64,000 bases of DNA from Metopolophium dirhodum (taxonomy: Eukaryota > Arthropoda > Insecta > Hemiptera > Aphididae): the NCBI RefSeq assembly GCF_019925205.1, contig NC_083566.1:22878001-22942000 (forward strand), read 5' to 3'. The position numbers and the translations under genes are program-made. The notes under the pieces were generated by a model, which worked only from the letters and a program-made list of their open reading frames with translations, was not told where the DNA came from and did no database searches. Below, piece after piece: positions 29,506 to 40,640 of the stretch. How positions within the stretch are numbered: position 1 is the first letter of the stretch; the number at the start of each line of letters is the position of its first letter.

Positions 29506-30257
29506 TGAGCTTTGCGATGATCTTTTCCTACTATCCTAACTATCAAGGTAATCGATATTGTAAACATAACAATGAAAGAAAATATTTAAATATTATTAAA
29601 TTGGTTAGGTTAGGTTAGGTTAGGATAGGGCAGGAAATTAGATGTTAACTAATTATCATAGTTTTTAACACGGTCTTAAAGACTGTCAGCAAGAGTTGTA
29701 CCAGTATAGTTATTAAAAACTTAAATACAGCCAACATTAAATAATGATTTTTTTACCACAACAAATTATAAAATGTATTTTAAAATATAACAAAATATTA
29801 TTTTATTAGGGTTTTATAAGGTTTTCAATACTTATGAGTTTTTGTAAATAGAAAATGTATAAAATCAATAGTTTTAATTTAATATATGGTTTTGTGTTTT
29901 AATATCCTATTGTCAAAGAATTCTCAGGGTTTCCTTTCCACATTTTTTACATTGTACTACATCTAATTTTTTTCCTCACATATTTACAAAGACTAAAACC
30001 GATATCTGACTATGTTTTTATTTGCATTTAGACTTTATAGTTTGTAATTTAATATTGACTGTAGACCCACCAAACACAATATTATTTTTAACTAAACAAT
30101 TTATGTCCTTCATAAATTACAATCACATAGTAGAGTCCGTGCAGGACCTTTTCTCATTTAATTTCTTTGCATCATTTATAATTTACATTCATTTTTTAAC
30201 ATTTTCTAATACATATATTACCGTGATACACCTCTGATCATAATAACTGTTCGCATT
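29506..30257. other. Non-satellite spacer between repeat units
   Basis: The satellite stops abruptly at about 29505 and is replaced by AT-rich DNA unlike any monomer. It holds a short TTAGG run (29603-29624) and a 71-codon frame at 30022-30237 with no recognisable domain. It then runs directly into the copy of the window's first bases at 30258. No gene can be supported here. Confidence 0.7.
29603..29624 (+). repeat. Short (TTAGG)n run
   Basis: Just over four copies of the pentamer TTAGG, followed by degenerate AGGATAGGGCAGG. TTAGG is the usual insect telomeric unit. At this length it may equally be a chance or microsatellite tract, so a telomeric origin is only a possibility. Confidence 0.8.
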
Positions 30258-31399
30258 ATTATAATGCAAACAACAGGTAGTTTTTGGATTGTAGTTAATA
30301 TGTATTGCAGTATTTAGCTTCCAGCGTATTCTTTTGTTTAGTGTTATTTCACCCAGATTTCTCAAACAATTTTTTTTTCATTTCATTGAACTCTAGTAGA
30401 TTTTTTTGTATAAATATTTTTCAAGATTACCCGGCTATACCTGGGAGTACGCTGAGTACCTGTGTACATAATATACAATTTGAAAAGAGACTGGCTCGGT
30501 TTTCTCACGTTCCCCATTCAATTTAATTTTTTATATATTTAACATTTTTTGATTCTTTTATATATATCTTTTTTTAAAACATTAACAACCGGGTGCCATA
30601 TGTTTTTTTTTAAATTTTTTATCTGCATCTTAAAATGCGTTTAATATTTTAAATAGTTTTTTTGTTTAATATTCTGGGCATTTTAGTTTGAACTTTGAAA
30701 TGTATTTTTCTTCTTTAAAATTTTTTCCAAATTTATTTTTTGGTTTCCTAAAATGCATTTGCCTGCGGGCGCCAACACTCTCCTTCAATTTTTTTTTTAT
30801 GATTTAACCACTAGCCAATTTTTTTAAACATTGACAATCTGGTACCCTTGAATAATCCTTATCTTTAATGAACTAAATATTTTAAATGGCTTTTTTTGTT
30901 TAATATTCTGGGCATTTTAATTTGAACTTTAAAATGTATTTTTCTCCTGTAAAATTTTTTCCAAATTTATTTTTTGGTTTCCTAAAATGCATTTGCCTGC
31001 AGGCGCCAACACCCTCTTTCAATTTTTTTATTATGATTTAACCTCTAGCCAAATATTTTAAACATTGACAATAACCGTATTGAATAATCCTTGAATAATC
31101 CTTATATTTAATGAACTAAATATTTTAAATAGTTTTTTTTGTTGAAGAGTCTGGACATTTTAGTTTGTACTTTGTAATGTGTAATCATACAGATAAATTT
31201 TTTTTTGGTTTCCTAAAATGCAATCGCCTGCAGGCGCTAATACCCTCCTTCAATTTTTTTTTTCTGTAATGTAACTCAACCTGAATATTTTGTATTGACT
31301 TGAAAATTGATAACTTGGTGCCCTTTGAATAATCATTCTTTAATGAACTAAATATTTTGAATATTTTTTTCTGTTTACGGTTCTGGGAATTTTAGTTTG
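30258..31399. repeat. Right copy of the 30.26 kb direct repeat (truncated)
   Basis: Matches 1-1130 of the window: offset 30257 over the first 674 bases, then 30269 after a local replacement at about 30931-30985. There this copy carries the monomer variant seen at about 440-500, which looks like a conversion tract. From about 30587 it is satellite again. Similarity ends at 31399, six bases before the terminal inverted repeat of the neighbouring transposon. Confidence 0.9.
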
Positions 31400-31405
31400 T
31401 TTCAG

Positions 31406-33938
31406 TGTTGACAGTCACCGGTGTATGTCGACATTCACTAATAATTTTGGTGAATGTTATCAATTATTTCAAATATCTCACAATGCGGACATTTACCAGT
31501 ATTTGTTGACATGCGCAATAGTTATTTAGTGAATGTTGACATGTGTGACAACGACAACATAATATATAATCAAATAGATAGCTAATAAATTCACAAATAA
31601 ATATAGTTGAACAAATTAATTTTTTTATATTTAAAAAGTTAAGTTTAGGTAGTATAAGTATAATATGCTTTATTAAGTTTTATTTATTACAACACGGTAA
31701 ACTATCGTGGCATTTACTGTTACAAAGTATTCCCCCATTCTTACAATTACATTTTTTTGTATTACATTTTTTTTTACAGTTGCATCTTGCATAACCTTGG
31801 CCACCACTTTTGGAAGCAGCTGTCGATACCTGTCTCAAAGACATTGTCTTATCGGATAAAACGTCATTTAAAGATATCAATTTTTCTTTGCACACTGCAA
31901 ATTGATTTCGAGTGTACAGCTGACTGATAATCCCATATTTTGTTCCTAATTTGTAGAAGTCATTATCAACGTCCATCACAACAGCCAAGATATTTTGGTA
32001 ATCCATACGTCCTCGATCGATATCTGGAACACTCACTCGAACAGTATCACCTACTTGAGCAGGCGGAAATTTTTGGTTCGACGATCGCAGCATTACACTT
32101 GCTTGAGTTTGAAGTCCATTTAGTGCCAAAGCTCTATTCTTAATTGTATTCTCCTTCCTTTCATTTATGTCTTTTAAATACAAAATATTTGTTTGAATTA
32201 TTTTTGTAATAGGTATTATAATTTTAAATTACATACTTAATAATTCATTTTGGTTTTTGTCATCACTTTTTTCGCTGAGCTTATCTTCATCATTATTTGC
32301 TTGATTGTCAAGATTATCGTCGCTTTTACCGTTAGACTCTTCCTCTACTTCATTGTCATCACTTCCTTTATTTTCTGGGTCAGTTTGAGGGGCTGTCAAA
32401 AAAATTCTTATTTAGTTACTATTATATCGATCACACTTTATGCATACATGGTGTCACTGCATATTAATATATTTTATTTTATTTTATAATTTATACTTAC
32501 TTATAGACTGAAGTATTTGTTCTAACTCCTCTTCTGTTGGTAGTTTTTCTATTTGTTCTCGTGGAAGAGAAGATGTTAAAAGACCCCTTTGTGCTTTAGT
32601 GCCAAACATAGCTTCGTATGGCGTTTGCTTAATACCTTGATGATACGTCGTATTTTTCACAAATTGGACAAATTGTAATGCTTCTGACCATTTTGTAGTG
32701 TTATTATCTTCCATCATAGCTCTCAGTATATTTTGGAAATCTTGGTTTGCCCTTTCGATGGATCCTTGTGTTTGGTTGTGGCGTGGTTTACCATGCACAA
32801 TTTTCACACCATCCCACATTGAACACAGCTCTGATATAACTTTATTTACGAACTCTCGTCCATTGTCGGAATGTAAAATATTTGGCGCACAGAAAATAAG
32901 AAATATATTTAATAAGTGATGTGCAACTTCTTCTGAAGTTTTAGATTTTAGAGGTCTTAATTGAATAAATTTGGTTAGGTGATCCTGATAATTTAATATA
33001 CATTTAAATTCACCATCTTTGCAAGTTTGCATATCTACCAAGGCTACTTGACACCGGGAATTAAGTTCACGACTTATAATAGGTTTGATTACAATACCTT
33101 TTTTCGGAACTTTTTGTTTGGTTTGGCATTGAACACATAAACTTAAAAATAACATAACAACTTCATATGTTATATTTTTGAATTTGTTCTGCAATTCGTT
33201 TATCATTCTGGTTCGCCCTCCATGACCAATTTTTATATGAGCTTCGTACATAATATCGTATAGTTCTTCGTTCTTTACATAGTAAATAATTTTAGTTTCA
33301 CCTGCTTTTAACGGGACGATTAGTTTATGATTATCCATAATATCCATAACGTCAAATCAATTTAATCGTCTGTAATCACTTCGTTGTTTATTTTTTTTTG
33401 CTTTAGCATTTATAACTTCACTTATATATTTATTATATTTTTCAGTGCTTAAATAAAAACAATTATCTTCCCTTTTTTTTTAATAAAAGTGCACTAAACT
33501 TTTCATAAAAAATATCTTTTATACTTTTATTCATTATTAGTCTTAATTCGAACATAATATTAATAAAATATTACACTAAGGCCCGTTGTATTACACTAAA
33601 CTGTTGCGCTCGGTTTAGAATACGCGTCGATACTGGCGAGGGTATATTTATATTATATTATCTAGCAAACGATTGACAATCGGATTGTCTCATATGATAA
33701 CATTACTAACGTCCAAACGTCTCCAATGCATATTGTGGCTGGGCGATAACATCTTAATAATTTTACAAAATAATACAAAAATACCTTTTACATACATTGT
33801 GTTTCAAGTGTGGTCAACATTTATCAAACATTGACTGTAAATGTCAACAATCACCAGTGTATGAACGCATTAAGACAATTTCGTCAACATTCACTACGGT
33901 TTTTGGTATATGTCAACCTACACTGGTGACTGTCAACA
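31406..33938 (-). mobile_element. Ginger-type DNA transposon, 2.5 kb
   Basis: The ends are TGTTGACAGTCACC at 31406 and its inverted match GGTGACTGTCAACA ending at 33938. The similarity continues for about 55 bp with mismatches. TGTNR...YNACA termini are the published signature of Ginger elements, which encode a Gypsy-like DDE integrase but move as DNA. Further copies of the core GTGAATGTTGACAT and its complement are scattered in both subterminal regions (31490-31560, 33810-33930), as expected for transposase binding sites. The only gene lies on the minus strand. The flanking four bases differ (TCAG on the left, TTCG on the right), so no target-site duplication is visible. The left flank is satellite and the right flank is not. 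Confidence 0.85.
31680..33347 (-). CDS. Ginger-type transposase (DDE integrase), three exons
   Basis: Predicted to catalyse cut-and-paste movement of the surrounding element. Exons by eye: 33347-32501, 32392-32237 and 32170-31680, with GTAAGT and GTATGT donors; both introns are phase 1 and the joined frame is open for 497 codons. Exon 1 holds an HHCC zinc-binding module (His37, His42, Cys71, Cys74) and a retroviral-type integrase core with all three acidic residues: Asp105 (LVDMQ), Asp161 (HSDNG) and Glu198 (GSIERAN). Exon 2 is very acidic and Asn/Lys-rich, a likely linker. Exon 3 ends in a Cys-rich CXC-like tail (CNCKKKCNTKKCNCK, then CCNK). This architecture matches insect proteins usually named KRAB-A domain-containing protein 2-like, which derive from such transposons. 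Nothing is visibly broken, so the element may be or recently have been active. Confidence 0.85.
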
Positions 33939-34486
33939 TTCGCCTACTGCGGTCATACACCTTAACATATTATATATATATATATATTATATAAACAGTT
34001 TACTGAATAGGTATATCTTGTAACATTTGTAACGGTGCTCAAATTATTATTTATTAGATATGGGCCATATAATGGTATAACACAAATAATAGACTATAAT
34101 TTAATATTGAGAACTATTAAAGATACCAATTCAAGTGCGTATTTATAAAGCGTTAGTTGTATGCAATACATGGTGTGAATATAACATGATATACTGTTTT
34201 ATTATGGTTTATACGCCTAGTGAAAAGTATACTCAAATACCTATTCATAATTTCAACTCAGGATTAAATCAACAAAATACACAGGTGGCTGGGATATTGA
34301 GTCCCACTTATAAAAAATGTAAGTTGTAATTTAATAATAACTATGAGTATGTTTTATGACGTAAAAGAATATAAATTTTTTTTTTATTCATGGTACAGCA
34401 TCAACTACTAGGTTGTTAGCTTGCAACAAAAAAAAATTAGTTATATATAAATAATACAATAGTTTCTTTAGACTAAGTTGTACATA
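33939..34486. other. Intergenic AT-rich DNA with a short TA run
   Basis: Non-satellite DNA to the right of the Ginger element. It contains an alternating TA tract at about 33967-33994. A 64-codon frame at 34135-34329 has no recognisable feature. I see no gene. Confidence 0.6.
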
Positions 34487-35033
34487 TCAATAAGTTTTAG
34501 AAATGTGATGATATTGTTTGTATTGTCTTGGATTAGGCTGAGAGGCTTTTTGTGGTATATCTACATGGTTTTGACAGTAGACAAGGAGGTGCTTGTCTAT
34601 GAGAGGTTCTCCGCAGGTTTGGCACATTACTGCAGGTTCTTCTCTGAACATAAGATGTCCATGGGACAACTATACTTCAACTTTGCGATTTTATGTATGA
34701 GGTTCGGGCCAGTATACAGTAGTATTTTTTATTTTTCTAAGTTTATTATTAGGTGTACGCCTCCATTCGGATTCCCATAAATAGTTGGTACAATAGGTGC
34801 TGACATTCCTATAAATGATGTAAATGATGCGTATTTCGGTCAAAGGGTTATTTAACTGTTTCACGAGCTACTTTGTCAGCTTTAAAATTTCTATCTATTC
34901 TACAATGGCCAGGTGTCCATCTAACCCGTATGTTCTTGTTGGCTTTTTCAATTAAATACCTATTATTATTTTTATATTTAAAATAATATGGCAAGTTATA
35001 GGTATATAACAATTGCACTTTGATTATGAACAC
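34487..35033 (-). pseudogene. Decayed 3' end of a non-LTR retrotransposon ORF2
   Basis: Read on the minus strand, the right part encodes the end of an RNase H domain (RVRWTPGHCRIDRN, then KADKVARETVK). After a stop and about 100 bases it continues with an EWRRTP...NKL...W segment. It ends in the LSHGHLMFREEPAVMC / CQTCGEP..DKHLLVYC cysteine-histidine module that closes ORF2 of Jockey- and RTE-like elements. Stops and frame changes interrupt the frame, and the reverse transcriptase upstream (right side) is missing. This is therefore a dead fragment, probably 5'-truncated on insertion. The clade cannot be fixed from this much. Confidence 0.75.
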
Positions 35034-35507
35034 AAATTATAAATATCAATGAACATAATATTATAAATAAATAGAGGTACCTAAAAATAATATAAGTTTA
35101 TAATGTTACCTAACCTAATTTTCGTATACAAAATAAATATTATATAAGCTGCGTGAGATGTTTATAGCATGGTAAATGTTGATTTATTGTGTAATAGCTA
35201 ATAATATTATGTAAAACACTATCTCACACAATTTATTATTCATTAATTTATAATAATTGAATGAAAAAAAGTACCTATAGAAAACAGACCAATCGAGTCT
35301 AGTTTGAGTCAGCGTCTTTCGGTATACCAATAATTTCCAACGAAGTATTTAATATGATTTTTTAATCATCATAATATTATTTAATAAAAATTTTTTTTAT
35401 CCTCCTAGCGGGGTATTTAGCTTACCACGGGTAGTACTTAATAACAGGGAGGTCTGTTTGTTTGGTTGATTCGGTCACATGTACGTCATTGTATATTAAT
35501 TCATATT
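35034..35507. other. Upstream region of the first DM4/DM12-like gene
   Basis: AT-rich DNA without a recognisable repeat or gene. It should hold the promoter of the plus-strand gene starting at 35508. A GTATATTAATTC stretch about 20 bases before the start codon is AT-rich but too close to be a convincing TATA box. A 5' untranslated exon in this interval cannot be excluded. Confidence 0.4.
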
Positions 35508-38500
35508 ATGCGTTGTTTTAGGTCCGATTCCGATCGACGACACAACTGTTTCGGAATCGTTGTGAGAATACTATCGACCGTCGTGTTATTTACCGTCGCC
35601 ATGACATTGGTGTGGGTCCGATCAAGTCGGACAACAGCCAAAGGTTCGGTTCATCACGCGACCGGTGATGTCGGACCGGTAGCGTGGGGCCATGGACTTA
35701 TGTTAGGGTTGAACGCTACACATGTAGAACAGGAACGATTCGGGAATGCCATGAGGGCAGCAATTCAAGTACCGGCTGGAGAACAAGCGCCCAGACACCG
35801 TCCGCGTGCCGAATACTCGAGTGAGACCACGCGGTCTGGTAACGATGGTGTTGTATTTCAAGACAACCGATTTAAAACCGAGCCGACCATGTCTAGAAAT
35901 AGAGCTCCGATGTTTGTCATACAGGGAAAATTAATAAAAAAAATTCCTCACTCGATCTATCACCGTCACGGCAACAAAAGCACTGTTGTTGATGAACATT
36001 TAAACAACGAAACCGACACCTCACGTCAAGTTCTACACGATATGAATATCAGGTTAGTAACTATATAGTTTTTAGAGGATCGTATATCATCACATTCAAA
36101 TAAATTTGATTTAATCAATTAGCATTAACACAGTTAGTGCACCCATGTGTTTTTACCCACGTGTATGTACTCGTATACACATATAAGCCACTAAACAACT
36201 GTTGTATTTTTAATAGGAATTATTTTAACAAAAATAACTTAACCTGCTTAGTAAGAGATATTAGTAAAAAAATTTTTATATATTCTGTCGGCTGTCGCCT
36301 TGTTAAATTTGAAATTGAATTTTACTCTTTTGTTTATAATATAATTTCACAGAATCAGCGTTTAAACAAAATTTGAAACTCAAAATGTAGGAGATAACCT
36401 ACTTTTATTGTTATACAATTTTATATTACTCTAATTTATGTAAATCATTTAATTTGTTGGCAGGCTTAATCATAGGAAAATAAATAACTACGGTTATCCT
36501 ACTATACAAATAGATGAAACGGTAGCTGATACAGACGTATTAAACAATAATCAAAATGCATATGATTTAACTTATGATGTGAATGAGAAAGGCTCAGAAG
36601 AAAACAAAAACTCGATTGATAGAAGTGGTTGGACAACCTCTTTCAATACATCGGAACAAATTATTCCAGGAGGATCGTGGTTATTTAAAACACCAGAAAT
36701 AAATGGTAGTTCTGATCAATCACATTTTAGATTAAGTACACACTACGAGAATAAAAGAGACATGGAGTACAGGTTTAAACAACATGATGCAAATAGTAAT
36801 CCTGAGATTCCAGAAGGACAATTATTTAAACATATTCGTCCCACATATAAAATTGACTTCAAGACTCAGCCGATTATAGATGCCAAACAAGATAGTTTGA
36901 CTTTACAACCCCCTGAAGGTATCCCTGCTATACAAAATAATATGTCAAGCTTACCGCAACTGACAATGAAAGAAGTACCAACAATAAACGAACTACTCTG
37001 GCGAAGAATTAGTATAATGGCTCTTATTAAACTTGGATTAGTCAAACTGAAAGTAATTGGTTTCATAAAAATCTTATACTTTCTTCTGTTTAAGTTTAAA
37101 TTTTTTCTCATAGTGTTATTCTTAAAATTCTTTTCGTTATTGAAATTCATAAAATTCTCGAGCTTATCATTTTTGTTTTTACCACTTGCAGCAATTATTT
37201 TCCTAATGGATATTAATAATAATTCGGGTATTTTCTCAGCTACCAATACACCCATACCAAAATATAATGAGGAAGTAATGAATTCTCCTATTGGAACGAT
37301 ACAGTTTACTGAGGAGATAGTAAGTACTCCTGGGGAAACCACTTATGTTCCTACAGGTCAAACAGTACTTGTTCCTACAGGTCAAACAGAAACAGTAGTT
37401 GTTCCTTCAGGTCAAACAGAAACAGTAGTTGTTCCTTCAGATCAAACAGAAACAGTAGTTGTTCCTTCAGGTCAATCACAGCTTATCCCTAATTCAAATG
37501 TACCACCTGATGTAATCAATGTCTTCAACAATCTTGGTCTGCGGTATGAGCCTTTAGAAGTTATGGATCCTACTTTAGACTTATTTCAGATGGAATTAAA
37601 TTCTGAAAAATGTGTCGAAAGAATAGCTTGTAAAATTGCTGCTACTGGAAAAACTGGAATTATACCTTTATGGATTAATTGGTAAAAAGCAATATTAAAA
37701 ATTATTCATATTTATTTTATCAGTATAGCGTTAAATAAATATAGTTTAAAATTTAAATCATTTATATATTTAATGCAGATCTTTGCTCATAATTAATATG
37801 TCTTACTCATACCTTACATTTAATAATAGGTTTATGTCCCCGGTACCGCAAAATTAAAATGTACAGTTCAAACCCTGGGCTTTTGTTTGTGCTCCATTTG
37901 TGCTGGTTAAATCCCTTAGTTTGTGCTCAAACCCTCCAAAGTTATTCGCAATTTACCCTGGGAATTTTTAACCCCCCTCCTCCCATTCAACATTTCTGAG
38001 AACGCCTCTGCTGGGGACATACTGGCACACCACCCATTTCATGATATTTGCAAATTATATTGCATAATATAATTGAAACACAAAAATGTGTGATTTATGT
38101 TTCTTACAATTTAGATTCTTATACTGTATAATACATTTTATTTTATTCCAGATTTGGGGTAGAACACAATTTGTAAATGAGAGCAGCTCTCATTTACAAA
38201 TTGTCTATAATGAGTGTCGGCTTACAACAGTCTTTAAGTCATGGATCACCTCTCTATGTACCATTCTTTAACGTGGTATTAATTAGTAATTGTAAACATT
38301 ACCTATGTAGTGTACGTACTACGTATCTCTTGTACGATGTACCTATCAGTGATTACGAAGGAATACAGTAGAATTTTTCAACAATGATTGATTTATAACA
38401 TACAATTATATTGAAGTATCATGTATATAAAAAATACGATGAATACCTTCATAACCTAAAACTTTTAGGATATGAAATATTTATCTAAATAAATTTCTAA

Positions 38501-38900
38501 TTATTTTGGAAGGGTTTGAGCACAAACGAAGGGATTTGTTGCATAAATCGTCACAAATAAAGCACAAATAAAAGCCCCGGGTTTGCGCTCGAAATTTTAA
38601 TTGGGCGGTGTCGCATGTCGGGGTCGTGGACCTTTTAATTCTTTTGATTTTTAAATACATTATTTTTATTTCACCTTTCAAAAATCATAATTGATTTTAT
38701 TTTTAATATTAAATGATTTGTTTGATTTTAGGGTCTTACATCGAGTGTCAAAACCTGTTCCTAATGATAAATTATTATACTATCTCAAAGCATACGATGA
38801 TGTAACTAACGAAATTCGTATGAAATCACCAGATCCAGATAATTGGGAAACTTGGTGTTTTGAACGTTATGATTGCAATAATACAGATACAAAAAAATAA
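35508..38900 (+). CDS. Membrane protein with DM4/DM12-like four-cysteine C-terminus (paralog 1)
   Basis: Three exons: 35508-36052, 36464-37681 and 38732-38900, all joined in phase 2, giving 643 residues. Residues 16-37 form a signal-anchor or signal segment. Residues about 38-365 are polar and low in complexity. Residues 366-430 are a hydrophobic block with Lys every 3-8 residues (ALIKLGLVKLKVIGF onward). A 10-residue repeat GQTETVVVPS follows. The C-terminus has Cys565-x5-Cys571, then 58 residues, then Cys630-x5-Cys636 (WCFERYDC). This C-x5-C plus C-x3-Y-x-C layout resembles the insect DM4/DM12 family of small secreted or membrane proteins of unknown function. Function is unknown. The paralog at 51623-56901 has the same exon plan and identical C2-C3 spacing. 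The exon 2 frame stops one codon after the donor (TGG TAA), so intron retention would give a 588-residue form lacking the last two cysteines. A candidate polyadenylation signal is AATAAA at 39077. Confidence 0.75.
37357..37470 (+). repeat. In-frame 30 bp coding repeat
   Basis: Three 30 bp units (37381-37410, 37411-37440, 37441-37470) preceded by a 24 bp partial unit. They encode GQTETVVVPS repeats between the hydrophobic block and the cysteine module of paralog 1. Units two and three differ by single bases, so the expansion is recent. Confidence 0.9.
37838..38623. mobile_element. Inverted-repeat element (MITE-like) in intron 2 of paralog 1
   Basis: The left arm near 37838-37950 and the right arm near 38508-38623 are inverted copies of about 110 bp. 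Shared blocks include AATTAAAAT, CAAACCCKGGGCTTTT, TTTGTGCT and CTTWGTTTGTGCTCAAACCC. The ends start CCCCG. No transposase is present in the 550 bp between the arms, so it is non-autonomous. The arms have diverged by substitutions and indels. The superfamily is not determined. Confidence 0.7.
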
Positions 38901-40074
38901 TTATTATTTTTTGCTTTTTACTTTAAAAAAATGTATTTGTCAACATTTTAATTTATACATAAAATATATAAAATTGCATTGTTGTTTTATTTACTAATAA
39001 GTAATATTTAACGTAAAATAGATATTTCTATTAAAATATTGTTAAAATATGTGATTGCTTATTCCGTTACTATTGAAATAAAATTTTATAAAACTACATC
39101 ATGATTATGTAAAATATTAATACGAAAATATACATTAAGAATTATTGTTCTAATAAATATAAAATATGTAACAAATTTATTTCAATATACGATATACCCT
39201 GATAAGTAAATCGCGTCAAAGTTGTGAATTTGTATACAAGTTGTGTTATAACGCAATGTGGATAACTTTGTGGATCACTAACAGACGTCATAACATTTTG
39301 TAAATGTATTACCTAACTTGTTGCGTAAATGCGTAATCTTTAAATCCACTTACCATAAAATCCAAATCTACTAAATACAGGAAAATTAATTAAAATAACT
39401 GTAAAGCGTGCAAGCAATCATAAATATTAGATAATCGTTATTATACATTTAAAAAATAATAACTTAATAATTGCAATTTAAGAAATCAAATTATTGAAAT
39501 TAAATCGGTCTGTCATATTCTGTTAAAGTTAAGCTGCCTACTGCATACTACCTACATATAAAATACTATTTGTTTATTGAATTTCAATTTATTAGATATA
39601 AATTGAGTTTAGTTCCATTTTTACAGGAAGTTGCACATAACACCTAGGTACTGATAAGATCAAATAGTCCGGGAATATAATTTTTAAATAATATTGTCCT
39701 GCATGTTCTGTTTTATGATAATAAAAGAATAAAAAAAACTATTCTCATAACTATATTATTGTAGGTATAAGACTAAAATACTTAGTTATTTCAAGTAAAG
39801 AATACAAATGATTAAATGAAAATTATTTTATCGTCATAAATTAATTATAAATTATTTTTACACAAGTTTTCTTACTCCTCTAGTAAAATAGATACATGTT
39901 CTACAATACGATCATGAATTAATAAACAACAAGCAGTTACACCTGTGAGCAATATTCTGATGCTTCAATTACCAATTGAACATCCACTGCAGCTGAGACT
40001 GAGTATAGAAAATTCTATTATAAACAACCAGTGAAAATGTCATGTATATTATACAGTCATTTGTTTTAGAGCTT
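38901..40074. other. Intergenic DNA downstream of paralog 1
   Basis: AT-rich and without recognisable coding, RNA or repeat structure apart from candidate polyadenylation hexamers (for example AATAAA at 39077-39082). It probably contains the 3' untranslated region of paralog 1. Confidence 0.5.
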
Positions 40075-40640
40075 CACTAATAACCAAAATCGATTTTGTC
40101 GAAAATTTTGTCGTAAAAATTCCCGTTTTTCTTTAATTTTTATGTTGTTTTTCCCGGCGCTTTTGAAAACTATTGAGAATTATTTTAAATTTTGACATCC
40201 CGAATGACTTTCCCATCGAACAAGATACTGTTGAAAAATATCAAAGTAATGTTACTGTCCCAAACGATGATGACAGACACAAAATTTAAAAATTTAAAAA
40301 AAAAGACACACATCATTGTAAAAGCAATGCATTATTTTATTAATAGTATTAACATTTTAAAAAAGCTGATTAGGTTAGGTTAGGGAAGTGGATGTCACTC
40401 TGCTGTACAGTAAGTTACAAGTGAGCCACTGTATAATGGATGGTATTAAATTTGAATTCAATGATATAATATTATTTTATACGAAAAACGATTCTGAGCG
40501 GAGACGGTTTGTCAGTGTGGATATTTTATATTATGATTATACCTATTGATATTTCTTATTATTAATACGGTAGCCGGTAAGTTGAACTAAATATTATAAA
40601 ATTACAACAAAATAACTAAAAATTGTTATTCTTGGTTATT
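40075..40640. repeat. Probable interspersed repeat, family not identified
   Basis: The composition and phrases such as CGATTTTGTCGAAAATTTTG and ACGATTCTGAGCGGAGACGG look like dispersed aphid repeats I recall. That is memory, not a match shown in this window. A 63-codon frame at 40192-40383 is probably incidental. A (TTAGG)3 tract lies at 40370-40385. No terminal repeats are visible. Confidence 0.35.

Noticed and set aside
29603..29624. True telomere or chromosome end
   Set aside because: Only about four TTAGG units, with ordinary DNA on both sides.
31940..32919. Plus-strand frames within the Ginger element
   Set aside because: They are antisense to the spliced integrase gene, whose motifs are unambiguous.
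31406..33938. Gypsy LTR retrotransposon or Maverick/Polinton
   Set aside because: The integrase alone would fit, but there is no reverse transcriptase, polymerase or LTR. There are terminal inverted repeats of the TGTNR type, and the gene has introns.
34135..34329. 64-codon frame
   Set aside because: No recognisable domain, splice context or repeat support.
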